Shown here: positions 1-6,826 of the stretch, in pieces | How the letters are laid out: each line of letters begins with the position of its first letter | How positions within the stretch are numbered: the first letter of the stretch is position 1 | Assembly: GCA_937893635.1 (NCBI GenBank) | Contig: CALBGF010000088.1 | Span: 1 to 18,403, forward strand | DNA: 18,403 nucleotides | Direction of reading: 5' to 3' | Origin: an uncultured Mollicutes bacterium | GTDB taxonomy: Bacteria > Bacillota_I > Bacilli_A > RFN20 > CAG-826 | The notes under the pieces: generated by a model | Database searches by the model: none | What the model saw: the letters and a program-made list of their open reading frames with translations, nothing else | What the model was told of the DNA's origin: nothing | Program-made: the position numbers and the translations under genes

Positions 1-152
1 GTTAAATCATTTTCACTTACTACACTATTAAAATTCTTAATAATTGTTTCATTCATTTCTTCTACGGTCTGAAATCCACGAGGCTCATAAATGAAGTCTT
101 TATTATGTGAAAAATGTCAGTGAAAATCTGACGTTAACCAGATTTTATTCAA
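1..152 (-). CDS. Metallophosphoesterase, N-terminal part, with in-frame TGA; runs off left edge
   Basis: Reading from TTG at 150-152 gives MNKIWLTSDFH, then a TGA at 117-119, then HFSHNKDFIYEPRGF and QTVEEMNETIIKNFNSVV to the window edge. The pattern SDxH-F-x-H followed by FIYEPRGF and EEMNETIIKNFNS is what I know from the start of small calcineurin-like phosphoesterases; the Asp and His are the first metal ligands. The TTG is preceded by AAGGAG at good spacing, inside the end of the endonuclease gene. Compared with the family, the sequence looks as if two codons, TGA CAT, were inserted in the first metal-binding motif. TGA ends at least eight other genes here, so it is not recoded. The gene may be broken, carry a sequence error, or be bypassed by the ribosome. 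Product family is fairly sure; expression is not. Confidence 0.6.
123..146 (-). other. Hairpin just upstream of the in-frame TGA
   Basis: A perfect 8-bp inverted repeat (AAAATCTG / CAGATTTT, 8-nt loop GTTAACGT on the coding strand) lies inside the 5' end of the phosphoesterase reading frame and ends one codon before the TGA at 117-119. There is no U-tract, so it is a poor terminator. It could affect decoding at the stop. Confidence 0.5.
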
Positions 153-157
153 TATTA

Positions 158-1096
158 TCATCTCCTTTTTGGGGTTGTAATTGCTTCTACTATATTCATA
201 CCCTATTTCATTCGTCTATATACTGAATTTGCAGAAATATCATAAATTTTACACCATTCTTTTATATTATGCCGCTCTCCATTGATAAGGGGGTTAGTTT
301 GATTAAATTCTTCAATTTTTTCTTCTAAAGTTGGTGTATTAGGTATTTCTATAATATTACCTTCATCATCTATTTTTCTAAAAATTAAATTATGAATAAT
401 TGAATAGCGTTGATTTCCAGAAATGCATTTATGAATACGAGCTCTATCAATTCCTATTTTTTTACTTGCTTCAGAAACAGAAGTATAATAATTTTCTTCT
501 AATGTAATGACATTAAAACTATAAACAGCCGTTCGACGCTTTCTTGTCTGATAAATGACATCCTAAACTTTTCCATCTTTATCTATGTCTTTAAATATAT
601 CACCATTATAACTACGTATTTTTCCCTTGCAAACATTGCGAATAGAACTAGCATTTTTTTCACCATCATATCCATTTTTTCTAGCGGCATCATGATAAGA
701 GTGATATAATTCTATAATATTATTGTTTTTATCTACTTTAGCGCATTTCTATGAACGTTTTTCATTACTTTTCTAAAGATTTTCTTTTCCCATTTGTTGA
801 GGATGTGTTTCATATGTCTAATTATATCCATAATTACAACTATCATAAAAATAAATCATATCTTTTTCATAATTTCTCATATCTTCAACAGAAAGAAAAT
901 CATCATTGAGAATTTCAAAAGAAAAATTTTCTAAACCATATTTACGAAAGGCAGCATATAAAGGATAATTATACTAAGCAGAATTTTTATTAAAAGCCAC
1001 AGTTTTATGTTGTTTCCATCTTTTCTCTACTTTAATACTTGATCCTATATAACATTTATTATTAATTAAATTAGTAATTTTATAAACAGTATACAT
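158..1096 (-). CDS. GIY-YIG homing endonuclease with six in-frame TAG codons
   Basis: With TAG read as Gln the frame gives 312 residues, MYTVYKITNLINNKCYIGSS onward. The N-terminal ~95 residues are a GIY-YIG nuclease domain: VYKITN, then CYIGSS, an Arg/Trp helix (KRWKQH) and a conserved Glu near residue 77. After it come repeats of the type found in intron-encoded nucleases (DKNNNIIELYHSYHDAARKNG; a second near SVSEASKKIGIDRARIHKCI) and a C-terminal helix-turn-helix-like module (VYRRMKQGMNIVEAI). Such proteins are mobile site-specific nucleases. It is free-standing between a kinase gene and the phosphoesterase, not within an obvious intron. Start ATG follows GGGAGG at good spacing; the stop is TGA. 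TAG codons are at Q41 (974-976), after GYN, after KENL, after KRS, after GKV and in RMKQG. With the standard code only fragments appear. Confidence 0.9.
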
Positions 1097-1196
1097 TTAT
1101 ATAATCCCTCCCTTCGTATTATTTTTATTTTTCTTCTTTGTATATTTATTACTTTTGACCTACATTTTTATTGAAATGCAAATCTAAAGTAATACA

Positions 1197-1664
1197 TTAA
1201 ATTAACCTCACTTCTTTATATTTATATTTAGTATCTTTGCGCGGGTCTTGAATCGAGTTATACATTCTAATAATTGTCGATTCTGGTACAACTGCAATTT
1301 CCTCACGTTTTTTATTACGTTCAAGCGCAAGTTTTAATGGAGTATTTTTCCAATAAACTTTAATATTTACATCTTTTAAGTTTAATTTATCTAATACTTT
1401 ACAGCGTCCTTTTTCGGTTAATTGAGTTGCATCTGCATAAACTCTATTTATTTTTGGATTATTTAAGGCATTTTGAATTTGATTAACATATTCATTAAAT
1501 ACTTCATTTTCTTTAGAAAAATAATTTTCTTTGCTATCAATCATAGAAAATCTAATTTTATCTCTTGAAACAATAACTTCTCCCATCGAACTAGATACTA
1601 CTGCATTAAGATAAGTAGATTTGCCCGAGCCAGGAATTCCCATCATTAAAATTAAATCTTTCAT
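1197..1664 (-). CDS. P-loop kinase (polynucleotide/ATP-dependent kinase-like)
   Basis: 155 residues starting MKDLILMMGIPGSGKST, with a Walker A motif at residues 9-17. Further matches to the AAA_33 / polynucleotide-kinase fold are VSRDKIR (~residue 32), VYADATQLTEKGR in the middle and an Arg-rich lid (LALERNKKREEIAVVPE). Phage enzymes of this fold often phosphorylate 5' ends of RNA or DNA, or small molecules. With the RNA ligase and RlaP-like gene nearby, an RNA end-healing role is plausible, but the substrate cannot be read from sequence. ATG at 1664 shares its A with the TAA of the upstream zinc-finger gene (TAATG) and follows AAAGGAGGT, so I prefer it to an upstream in-frame start. No in-frame TAG. 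Ends in TAA. Confidence 0.8.
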   Translation of the reverse strand: MKDLILMMGIPGSGKSTYLNAVVSSSMGEVIVSRDKIRFSMIDSKENYFSKENEVFNEYVNQIQNALNNPKINRVYADATQLTEKGRCKVLDKLNLKDVNIKVYWKNTPLKLALERNKKREEIAVVPESTIIRMYNSIQDPRKDTKYKYKEVRLI

Positions 1665-1918
1665 TAAAATACCTCCTTTGCGCATTCTTCAATAGATTTT
1701 TTAGCAGCTTCTATAAATTCTCCATTTTCAAATTTTATCTTAAATTTTATTACATCTTCTGGAGTTGGACATTCATAATGATTACAAACTTTTCTACAAT
1801 GTATACAATATAATTTTTTTAAATGACCTGCTTTATGTTGATGCCCTTTTTTGCGAGCTAAATTTATTCCTTTATTACCGCAATTAATGCAGTAAAATTC
1901 ATTAATTACTACCGGCAT
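1664..1918 (-). CDS. Small zinc-finger protein (paralogue of 6538-6744)
   Basis: 84 residues with two Cys pairs, FYCINCGNKG near the N-terminus and LYCIHCRKVCNHYEC about 20 residues later, separated by a basic stretch with KKGHQHKAGHLKK. This is a treble-clef or zinc-ribbon layout, probably binding one zinc and perhaps nucleic acid. The protein at 6538-6744 has the same plan (FYCPECHRK, then EKGHRKNLYCPWCKKVTKC), so the two are paralogues. Both sit next to a metallophosphatase gene. ATG follows GCGGAGGT at good spacing; the gene overlaps the end of the phosphatase gene by 17 nt and the kinase start by one base, so the three are probably translationally coupled. Molecular role unknown. Confidence 0.75.
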   Translation of the reverse strand: MPVVINEFYCINCGNKGINLARKKGHQHKAGHLKKLYCIHCRKVCNHYECPTPEDVIKFKIKFENGEFIEAAKKSIEECAKEVF

Positions 1919-2591
1919 CTTTAAATACCTCCGCTAATTCTAATGTATCTAAATCTAATAAACCAATTTTATGAGATAATACGCTTCCTCCGTCAATACA
2001 AATTTTATGCCCTTCGCAATATTTACACATTACATCGTTATAAGAATGATAATCATAATCATTACCAGTAAACATTTTAAGATTAAATAATTCTTCTTGA
2101 ATATACATTTCTGGCGTATGCCCATGAATTACGTAATCAATCCCTTCTTCTTCAAACCAACGAGTATAAATATGGTCTCTGTCCCAAAGCAAGTCTCGCT
2201 CTTCAACACCTGGAGCGATTCCCGCATGACTTAAATGGATATTTTTATACATTATTTCTTTTGGTGCTAAATCTAATTTTTGAAGAATATCGTGTAAATC
2301 TATATCATTTTTACAAGCATTATAAGTTGGTTCACCACCATTTAAAAACCATAAACGTTTATCATATGGACTTTCAGTTTTGAAATAATGCAACATCATA
2401 TCTTCGTGATTACCTAGCAAAAAGATGCATTTTTTATCTTCTAATACTTCTTTTAGAATTTGATAACCATCTAAACCACGATCAATACAATCTCCTAATA
2501 CATAACATGTATCATCTTCTTTAAGATAATTTTGAATTTGTTTCCATAGATTATATTGTCCATGAACATCTGAAAAACAATATGTACTCAT
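1902..2591 (-). CDS. Serine/threonine phosphatase-like metallophosphoesterase (PP2A / lambda-phosphatase type)
   Basis: 229 residues with all core motifs of the calcineurin-like superfamily in order: FSDVHGQ (residues ~6-12), GDCIDRG (~38-44), LLGNHEDMM (~66-74), LSHAGIAPG (~120) and VIHGHTPE (~150). GDxHG, GDxxDRG and GNHE bind two metals. The layout resembles bacterial and phage PrpA/PrpE and diadenosine tetraphosphatase enzymes; the substrate could be phosphoprotein, Ap4A or an RNA end. Start chosen at ATG 2591 (MSTYCF) with GGAGC about nine bases upstream; a TTG at 2606 would put six more residues in front without a ribosome site. It is the first gene after a promoter at 2636-2664. Confidence 0.88.
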   Translation of the reverse strand: MSTYCFSDVHGQYNLWKQIQNYLKEDDTCYVLGDCIDRGLDGYQILKEVLEDKKCIFLLGNHEDMMLHYFKTESPYDKRLWFLNGGEPTYNACKNDIDLHDILQKLDLAPKEIMYKNIHLSHAGIAPGVEERDLLWDRDHIYTRWFEEEGIDYVIHGHTPEMYIQEELFNLKMFTGNDYDYHSYNDVMCKYCEGHKICIDGGSVLSHKIGLLDLDTLELAEVFKDAGSN

Positions 2592-2635
2592 AAATATCAG
2601 CTCCAATCTTTTACTTTTATTTTTCTTTATAATAT

Positions 2636-2664
2636 ATTATAACATATTTTTTCAAAAAAATAAA
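2636..2664 (-). promoter_or_regulatory. Sigma70-like promoter, extended -10
   Basis: On the minus strand TATAAT lies at 2636-2641, preceded by TGT (extended -10). Seventeen bases upstream is TTTATT at 2659-2664, a weak -35 that is also the U-tract of the terminator at 2653-2687. The same arrangement recurs at 6776 and 7654. It would drive the phosphatase, zinc-finger and kinase genes. Confidence 0.75.
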
Positions 2665-2687
2665 AGGGAGATTCATCTATCTCCCTT
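2653..2687 (-). terminator. Intrinsic terminator overlapping the next promoter
   Basis: Minus-strand hairpin AAGGGAGAT / ATCTCCCTT (9 bp, 6-nt loop, 2664-2687) followed by a T-rich tract. It starts within the stop codon of the gene at 2686-2934. The U-tract doubles as the -35 region of the next promoter. Confidence 0.85.
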
Positions 2688-2934
2688 ATGCTAATTTCCA
2701 ATCAATAATTGGGTATTCTTTTAATTGTTCTTCTGCAATTAAATCTTCTAATTCATCAAGATCTTTAGCTTCAGTTTTAATTCCTAAATCTTCGGCCCAT
2801 TGAGTGTAAGCATCGTCAAGAGAATCATAATAATATGACCAATTATCTACTTCACCAGTTTGTAAAGCTAAAAAGGAATTAGCTTGAATAATTAATGTTT
2901 TTAATTGTTTTTCATTTAATGCGTATATTTTCAT
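2686..2934 (-). CDS. Small acidic protein of unknown function
   Basis: 82 residues, MKIYALNEKQLKTLIIQANS through EEQLKEYPIIDWKLA. It is acidic (several DD and DE pairs) and mostly helical in look, with no motif I recognise and no membrane segment or Cys. The ATG at 2934 overlaps the TGA of the 38-residue gene upstream (ATGA) and has AAGGAA at normal spacing, so this start is preferred over one nine codons earlier. It is the last gene before the terminator. Probably a small phage accessory protein made in the RNA-ligase operon; no function can be assigned. Confidence 0.7.
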   Translation of the reverse strand: MKIYALNEKQLKTLIIQANSFLALQTGEVDNWSYYYDSLDDAYTQWAEDLGIKTEAKDLDELEDLIAEEQLKEYPIIDWKLA

Positions 2935-3047
2935 GCAAATTTCCTTAACTTTCTTTCCCATTTCTTAATAAGTTTTTCATTTTCAATAGGATTTACTCTA
3001 AGACGAGCAAGACGAGCTGTAATAGATTCTTTGGTTAAAATTTTCAT
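2931..3047 (-). CDS. 38-residue basic small protein
   Basis: MKILTKESITARLARLRVNP then IENEKLIKKWERKLRKFA, ending in TGA that overlaps the next start (ATGA). It is rich in Lys and Arg and probably one helix-turn-helix-sized unit; it resembles small basic phage proteins of the form ITARLxRLxxNPIEN-xLIKKWERKLRK that I have seen in other phages but cannot name. A good ribosome site (AAAGGAA, nine bases) precedes ATG 3047. Both coding overlaps and the ribosome site support a real gene. It may bind nucleic acid, by charge alone. Confidence 0.7.
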   Translation of the reverse strand: MKILTKESITARLARLRVNPIENEKLIKKWERKLRKFA

Positions 3048-3068
3048 ATTATTTATTCCTTTCTGTCA

Positions 3069-4274
3069 TTAATGTTTTAAAAGATAAGTTCTTGAAACGT
3101 TTTTAAAGCTAAAAGTTGGATCAGTAGTTTTGTAATATACAAAACCTTCTCTCGCACAATCAGTTTTACCTTCGCAAACTGAAGCATCATAAAAACCATC
3201 AGCTTGAAGCTTAAAAGTTTCCATGTCATTTGGAAGAATAAAGTTAGTATCAGTAATTGGTACTACTTCCATTCCTCTCTTTTCCCATTCTTCCTTAGCA
3301 GTAATTAAATCTAAACGACCGTTAATGCTGTCAGTCCAATGAAAACAAAAGAGATGAGTTTCAGTAAGCTTATGCGGATTTTTTTGGATACCCGGCGCAC
3401 AAATTTCACCTTGCCAGCAAATCCATTTTGCCGTTGGATTTTCTTTTAACCATTGTTTCATCTTATTTTCAATATCATACTTCTTAGCTACTTCCCAATA
3501 ATAGTTATCGGCCCCATAGAAGCATTCTTGTCTTTCGTGCAACATACGCACATTCCTAGAACAAACATAAAATTCATATTTGCCAAATTTTTTTCGTTCA
3601 AGGATGAACGTACCTGACGACCCGTCGCACTTTTGAGAGACGATATAAGGAGTCTTATCATTGAGCACAAACGGCATGCATTCAACCCTTTCTTGGTCAG
3701 TCTTTGATACGCCGGGGAACTGACCGACGGGCCAACCCTTCTTATTATCTTTCTTCTTGCCGAACAAAGTAAACATAATCTTTCTGCCAACGGCATATCT
3801 CATAATTTTTTTAACCCATGGCTTTCTAAAAAACTTTTTATGTCTATCCATCATAGAACGATATGGGTCAAAGTTTGCTTTTCTTTGATTATCTTCTACT
3901 TCGTAATATTTAACTCCAAGTTTCTTAGTTAAATCAGTGTGAATTTCATAGTCTTCTTCTTTTAGCCCTAGATCCACAAAAGCAAGAATTAAACCTTGAG
4001 AGAAAAATAATCCTTTTCCGCCAAAAGTATAACGCTGAGTTTTAACTTTATACTTATATTTACTCATAAAAGTAAAAGCTTCATTATCGGCTGGCACAAG
4101 CGAATCAACTTCAAAATAAACCACTTTTTGCCCTTTTTGAAATTGCCCTTTCTTGACCATGACCTTCCAACCACCGATGACTGCGCACTCGCAATTATCA
4201 GAGCCAACGATTGGAATAATATCATCAATTACTACTGGGTAACAAAGCATTCTTTGTCCATCTTTACCTACCAT
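3069..4274 (-). CDS. RNA ligase, DRB0094 / Rnl2-related family
   Basis: 401 residues. The nucleotidyltransferase lysine motif K-C-D-G is at residues 215-218 (SQKCDGSSG). Further ligase motifs follow: YVCSRNVRM, WQGEICAPGIQKNP (about 290-300), EGFVYYKTTDPTFSFKNVS near the C-terminus (motifs IV and V). The N-terminal ~130 residues (VIGGWKVMVKKGQ, VVYFEVDSLVP) form the OB-fold-like domain typical of the Deinococcus-type RNA ligase family, so length and order fit. It would seal 3'-OH/5'-phosphate RNA ends using ATP. It lies in an operon of small genes and near a P-loop kinase, phosphatases and an RlaP-like gene, consistent with RNA repair. ATG 4274 overlaps the TAA of the gene upstream (TAATG), after AAAGGAAGT. 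The middle, about 3600-3780, is more GC-rich than its neighbours. Confidence 0.9.
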   Translation of the reverse strand: MVGKDGQRMLCYPVVIDDIIPIVGSDNCECAVIGGWKVMVKKGQFQKGQKVVYFEVDSLVPADNEAFTFMSKYKYKVKTQRYTFGGKGLFFSQGLILAFVDLGLKEEDYEIHTDLTKKLGVKYYEVEDNQRKANFDPYRSMMDRHKKFFRKPWVKKIMRYAVGRKIMFTLFGKKKDNKKGWPVGQFPGVSKTDQERVECMPFVLNDKTPYIVSQKCDGSSGTFILERKKFGKYEFYVCSRNVRMLHERQECFYGADNYYWEVAKKYDIENKMKQWLKENPTAKWICWQGEICAPGIQKNPHKLTETHLFCFHWTDSINGRLDLITAKEEWEKRGMEVVPITDTNFILPNDMETFKLQADGFYDASVCEGKTDCAREGFVYYKTTDPTFSFKNVSRTYLLKH

Positions 4275-4432
4275 TATTTTTTCACTTCCTTTCTTAAGGC
4301 TTCTATCGCGAATAATAAAGCCTCATTTTCTTCTAATACAAATTTATCAAAGTCACTTTGAGGTTCTTCAATTAATTTTTGGTTAAGTAAATATCTACCT
4401 TTTAATATTTCTAATGCTTTTTCATTATCCAT
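4274..4432 (-). CDS. Small helical protein, unknown
   Basis: 52 residues: MDNEKALEILKGRYLLNQKL, IEEPQSDFDKFVLEENEALL, FAIEALRKEVKK, then TAA. The heptad-like spacing of Leu and the charged ends suggest a short coiled coil. The stop overlaps the RNA ligase start (TAATG) and the start has GGGAG at good spacing. Conserved gene packing supports it; function unknown. Confidence 0.75.
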   Translation of the reverse strand: MDNEKALEILKGRYLLNQKLIEEPQSDFDKFVLEENEALLFAIEALRKEVKK

Positions 4433-4436
4433 ATTT

Positions 4437-4601
4437 TTACTCCCATTTAGCTAATTTACCAATAGAAATAGAAATTTTAAATAAATTGATAAATAAATAA
4501 GTCTCTCTCGAATTATGTGACAAACAAATACCAAAATTCCACATTTGGTTCCACATTTTATCTATTCGTATTCCAAAATATGTTTTACAATTAGTTGGCA
4601 T
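4437..4601 (-). CDS. Small aromatic-rich protein, unknown
   Basis: 54 residues: MPTNCKTYFGIRIDKMWNQM, WNFGICLSHNSRETYLFINL, FKISISIGKLAKWE, then TAA. No motif recognised. The C-terminal half (ETYLFINLFKISISIGKLAKW) is like small phage proteins that accompany replication or repair genes. The start shares its A with the TAA of the preceding gene (TAATG), with GGAGG further upstream, and the stop lies just in front of the next gene's ribosome site. Gene packing is the main evidence. Confidence 0.65.
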   Translation of the reverse strand: MPTNCKTYFGIRIDKMWNQMWNFGICLSHNSRETYLFINLFKISISIGKLAKWE

Positions 4602-4851
4602 TATAACATAACCTCCATAATTTCACTTTCAATAGTAGTTGTAATTTCATCTGCAATATCAGAATCTAAACACCTTAAAACTTTATTAATAATTTTTAAT
4701 TCGCCTTGCGCGATTGCTTTTTCTGTAAGGCAATCATATAGTCCAGATTCCTTTCGTTCTTTAATTGTAGTTAATTCAATTAATAAAGTATCTTTTAAGT
4801 CACTTATAATATCAACTAATTCATTGTATAATCTTTATATTCATTCGACAT
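4601..4851 (-). pseudogene. Small acidic protein split by an apparent one-base frameshift
   Basis: The start at 4851 is in TAATG with the exonuclease stop, after GGAGTG, and the end at 4601 is in TAATG with the next gene. The first frame gives MSNEYKDYTMN and then stops. The rest reads in the -1 frame: LYNELVDIISDLKDTLLIEL, TTIKERKESGLYDCLTEKAI and on to TTIESEIMEVML. The interval is 251 nt, one short of 84 codons. One extra A in the AAA run after TAT would join both parts as MSNEYKRLYNELVDIISDLKD. So this is a sequence error, a true mutation, or programmed -1 shifting. Intact ends on both sides suggest an assembly error or a recoded gene rather than decay. Function unknown. Confidence 0.65.
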
Positions 4852-5612
4852 TATTCTACACTCCAATTAAACCCACAATATTTTGTTTTTTGAATAATGG
4901 CTTTCTTAAGGCGATTGCGCATTCTATTTTTAATTTTATCGTCATGACGATATTCTTCTGGTATATTAGCCATACAAAAAGTTAATACTTCATCAACTGT
5001 TTTATATTTTACAATTTCTTTTTTCTTTTTATGTTTTCTTACAATGATTTTATGATCAAAAGTAAAATCAACTGGACCAATAGATTCTTTTCCATCAATA
5101 TTTTCAAAAATTGATTTCAATAATTTAGCATCATCTAGTGCGTTATGAGTTTGTTCTTCTGGCTCAGTTTTAAAATAATTAGCTGCCGCAATTAAAGAAA
5201 TTGGTTGATTAATTGAAAAGAATTTTTGAACTTCTTTATCATAATTTGCGCATCTAGTCATTACCGCAGAAAATTGTTCATAATTAACACTATTTTGAAT
5301 ATTTTTTAAAGTTGCTTTAATAAATTTTGTATCTTCTGAACCATAATGATAAAATTTTGTATCGTTCCAATTAAAATAATCTTTTTTATTAGTTGCCATA
5401 AGCCAAGAGAAAAAAGAAACTAAAACTGTATCAATTAATTTAGCTTTATCAATCTGTTCTTGTCTTAAATGAGTAATTTTCTTTACATAATTATCTAAAG
5501 GGGTGGAACAATTTACTAAACTATAAAACTCTTCTCCATTCTCACTTACGCAACCAATACTAATAATTTCACCAGAAGGACTATTAGCTTCAAAGTCAAT
5601 AAAATAATTCAT
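4851..5612 (-). CDS. DEDDh 3'-5' exonuclease (DnaQ-like)
   Basis: 253 residues. Exonuclease motif I is FIDFEAN (residues 4-10, Asp6 and Glu8), and the DEDDh motif III is HNALDDAKLL near residue 155. A middle motif with FYHYGSEDTKFI supplies the second Asp. The C-terminal ~70 residues are basic (KKKKEIVKYKTVDE, RNRLKKAIIQKTKY), probably for nucleic acid binding. The family removes nucleotides from 3' ends of DNA or RNA; in this neighbourhood RNA trimming or DNA proofreading are both possible. ATG 5612 has GGGGTGG at good spacing; its stop overlaps the next gene (TAATG). Confidence 0.85.
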   Translation of the reverse strand: MNYFIDFEANSPSGEIISIGCVSENGEEFYSLVNCSTPLDNYVKKITHLRQEQIDKAKLIDTVLVSFFSWLMATNKKDYFNWNDTKFYHYGSEDTKFIKATLKNIQNSVNYEQFSAVMTRCANYDKEVQKFFSINQPISLIAAANYFKTEPEEQTHNALDDAKLLKSIFENIDGKESIGPVDFTFDHKIIVRKHKKKKEIVKYKTVDEVLTFCMANIPEEYRHDDKIKNRMRNRLKKAIIQKTKYCGFNWSVE

Positions 5613-5625
5613 ATTGCCACCCCAT

Positions 5626-5808
5626 TTAATTTAACCATACAAGAACTACAAAAGATACAAGAATTAGTACCCACAGGATAAAACATACTAATTCAAAAGT
5701 TCCACGAGCAATTTTAGAAATTCTCCACCAAGTTTGCGGGTCATTAAAAATCCAATAGCAAAAAGCTAAAAAGATAAAACAGAAAAGTGTAATTAAAGTC
5801 TTAATCAT
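5626..5808 (-). CDS. Small two-helix membrane protein
   Basis: 60 residues with two hydrophobic segments, residues ~3-21 (LITLFCFIFLAFCYWIF) and ~38-58 (LVCFILWVLILVSFVVLVWL), joined by a polar loop with PQTWWRISKIARG. It would be an integral inner-membrane protein with a short loop. There is no recognised family. Start at ATG 5808 after GGAGAAG; it overlaps the end of the phosphoesterase gene by eight bases. A holin-like size is noted, but the early-type context gives no support for lysis. Confidence 0.65.
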   Translation of the reverse strand: MIKTLITLFCFIFLAFCYWIFNDPQTWWRISKIARGTFELVCFILWVLILVSFVVLVWLN

Positions 5809-6541
5809 TTTTATTCTTCTCCTTTTTTAACAACAAATAATAATCATGGAAAAGCATATGGATTTTCCCGCCGAGCCATTCGTCGGAGTGATAATGGCCA
5901 CATAGCCATTCGCCCTGTTCCGCCATATGCACTTGTTGATAAATTTCTTCCAAAAATAATTCAGTAGTTTTATCAACTTTACTTTGGTCAATATTATTTA
6001 AGAATAAATGAGTAGGTTCATGCGAAATAGGGCAAGTGTGCGAAAATATATAATTGAATGTAGGATTCTCTTTGACGATTTTTCGCACATATTCCTTTTC
6101 CTCTTCTGTTGGCTGTTCATCTGCGAACCATTTATACCCCATCATTAAACGGTATTCTTTATCAACTGAATAAGCACCAGAGATAGCTAAACATCTTAAT
6201 CCATTAAGATTAAATACATCACAATTAATATAATAAATATTTGGATAATCTTGTTCATAATAAACTTCACATTTAAATCTTTTATCATAACATTTGCGCA
6301 TTGTCGATATACTCTCTGGACGAGCCTCATGATTGCCGCGAAGCATTAAAAATGTAATTGGCATCTTAGAAAGAAATCTTTTTCTTTCCTCATCATATAC
6401 ATTTAAATTATAATTTAAACCCACATCACCTAAGCAAATAAGTAAATCATCTGTTGTTGTATGTTTCTCATCGCAAAAATCTTTAAGCCCTCTAAATTGA
6501 CCGTGATAGTCACCTTTAACGAACGCTCTGTTCCACTTCAT
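5801..6541 (-). CDS. Calcineurin-like metallophosphoesterase
   Basis: 246 residues from MKWNRAFVKGDYHGQF. Motifs in order: GDYHGQ (residues ~10-15), CLGDVGLNYN (~36-45), MLRGNHEARPE (~66-76), YIFSHTCP (~165) and LCGHYHSDEW near residue 215. These supply the two-metal centre of the superfamily. It differs from the phosphatase at 1902-2591 in motif spacing (GDVG instead of GDxxDRG), so the substrate class probably differs. ATG 6541 is chosen because it overlaps the stop of the zinc-finger gene (ATGA) and follows GAGGGTG; an ATG three codons earlier is less well placed. Second gene after the promoter at 6776-6804. Confidence 0.87.
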   Translation of the reverse strand: MKWNRAFVKGDYHGQFRGLKDFCDEKHTTTDDLLICLGDVGLNYNLNVYDEERKRFLSKMPITFLMLRGNHEARPESISTMRKCYDKRFKCEVYYEQDYPNIYYINCDVFNLNGLRCLAISGAYSVDKEYRLMMGYKWFADEQPTEEEKEYVRKIVKENPTFNYIFSHTCPISHEPTHLFLNNIDQSKVDKTTELFLEEIYQQVHMAEQGEWLCGHYHSDEWLGGKIHMLFHDYYLLLKKEKNKND

Positions 6542-6744
6542 TTTAAACACCCTCTTCTTTTATACTCTTCTTCAATAGTTCCGATTTCTTTGCATTTAGT
6601 TACTTTTTTACACCATGGACAATAAAGATTTTTTCTATGTCCTTTTTCTCTAAAATACCCTATCCGTCTAGGAATATCATATATTTTTCTATGACACTCT
6701 GGGCAATAAAATTCATGAGTTTCAAAATTTCGCCGATATTTCAT
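6538..6744 (-). CDS. Small zinc-finger protein (paralogue of 1664-1918)
   Basis: 68 residues from MKYRRNFETHEFYCPECHRK. Two Cys pairs, C-P-E-C and C-P-W-C-K-K-V-T-K-C, are separated by a basic linker RRIGYFREKGHRKNL. The layout matches the 84-residue protein at 1664-1918 almost motif for motif (YC..C, KGH.K.LYC..CKKV). The C-terminus is rich in Glu and Arg. First gene after the promoter at 6776-6804; AAGGGTG precedes ATG 6744. Its TGA overlaps the phosphoesterase ATG. Likely a zinc-binding nucleic-acid or adaptor protein; no function assigned. Confidence 0.75.
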   Translation of the reverse strand: MKYRRNFETHEFYCPECHRKIYDIPRRIGYFREKGHRKNLYCPWCKKVTKCKEIGTIEEEYKRRGCLK

Positions 6745-6775
6745 ATTAATCACCCTTTTATCTTTTATATAATAT

Positions 6776-6804
6776 ATTATATCATATTTTTTTAAAAAAA
6801 TAAA
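6776..6804 (-). promoter_or_regulatory. Sigma70-like promoter, extended -10
   Basis: TATAAT at 6776-6781 with upstream TGA (extended -10), 17-bp spacer and TTTATT at 6799-6804, which is part of the U-tract of the terminator at 6794-6826. Upstream of the zinc-finger and phosphoesterase genes. Confidence 0.75.
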
Positions 6805-6826
6805 GGAGAGATTTGTTTATCTCCCC
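6794..6826 (-). terminator. Intrinsic terminator containing a stop codon
   Basis: Minus-strand hairpin GGGGAGAT / ATCTCTCC (one G-U pair, 6-nt loop) followed by TTTATTTTTTT. The hairpin includes the TAA of the RlaP-like gene, and the T-tract overlaps the next promoter. Confidence 0.85.

Noticed and set aside
117..119. TGA recoded as Trp
   Set aside because: TGA is the natural stop of at least eight genes here, and no UCA-anticodon tRNA was found.
1100..1196. TATAAATA-like phage late promoter near 1150
   Set aside because: The string AATAAATATA is expected by chance in such AT-rich sequence; no second copy in front of other late-type genes.
4545..4985. Plus-strand open frame of 146 codons
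   Set aside because: Antisense to three overlapping minus-strand genes with ribosome sites and TAATG junctions.
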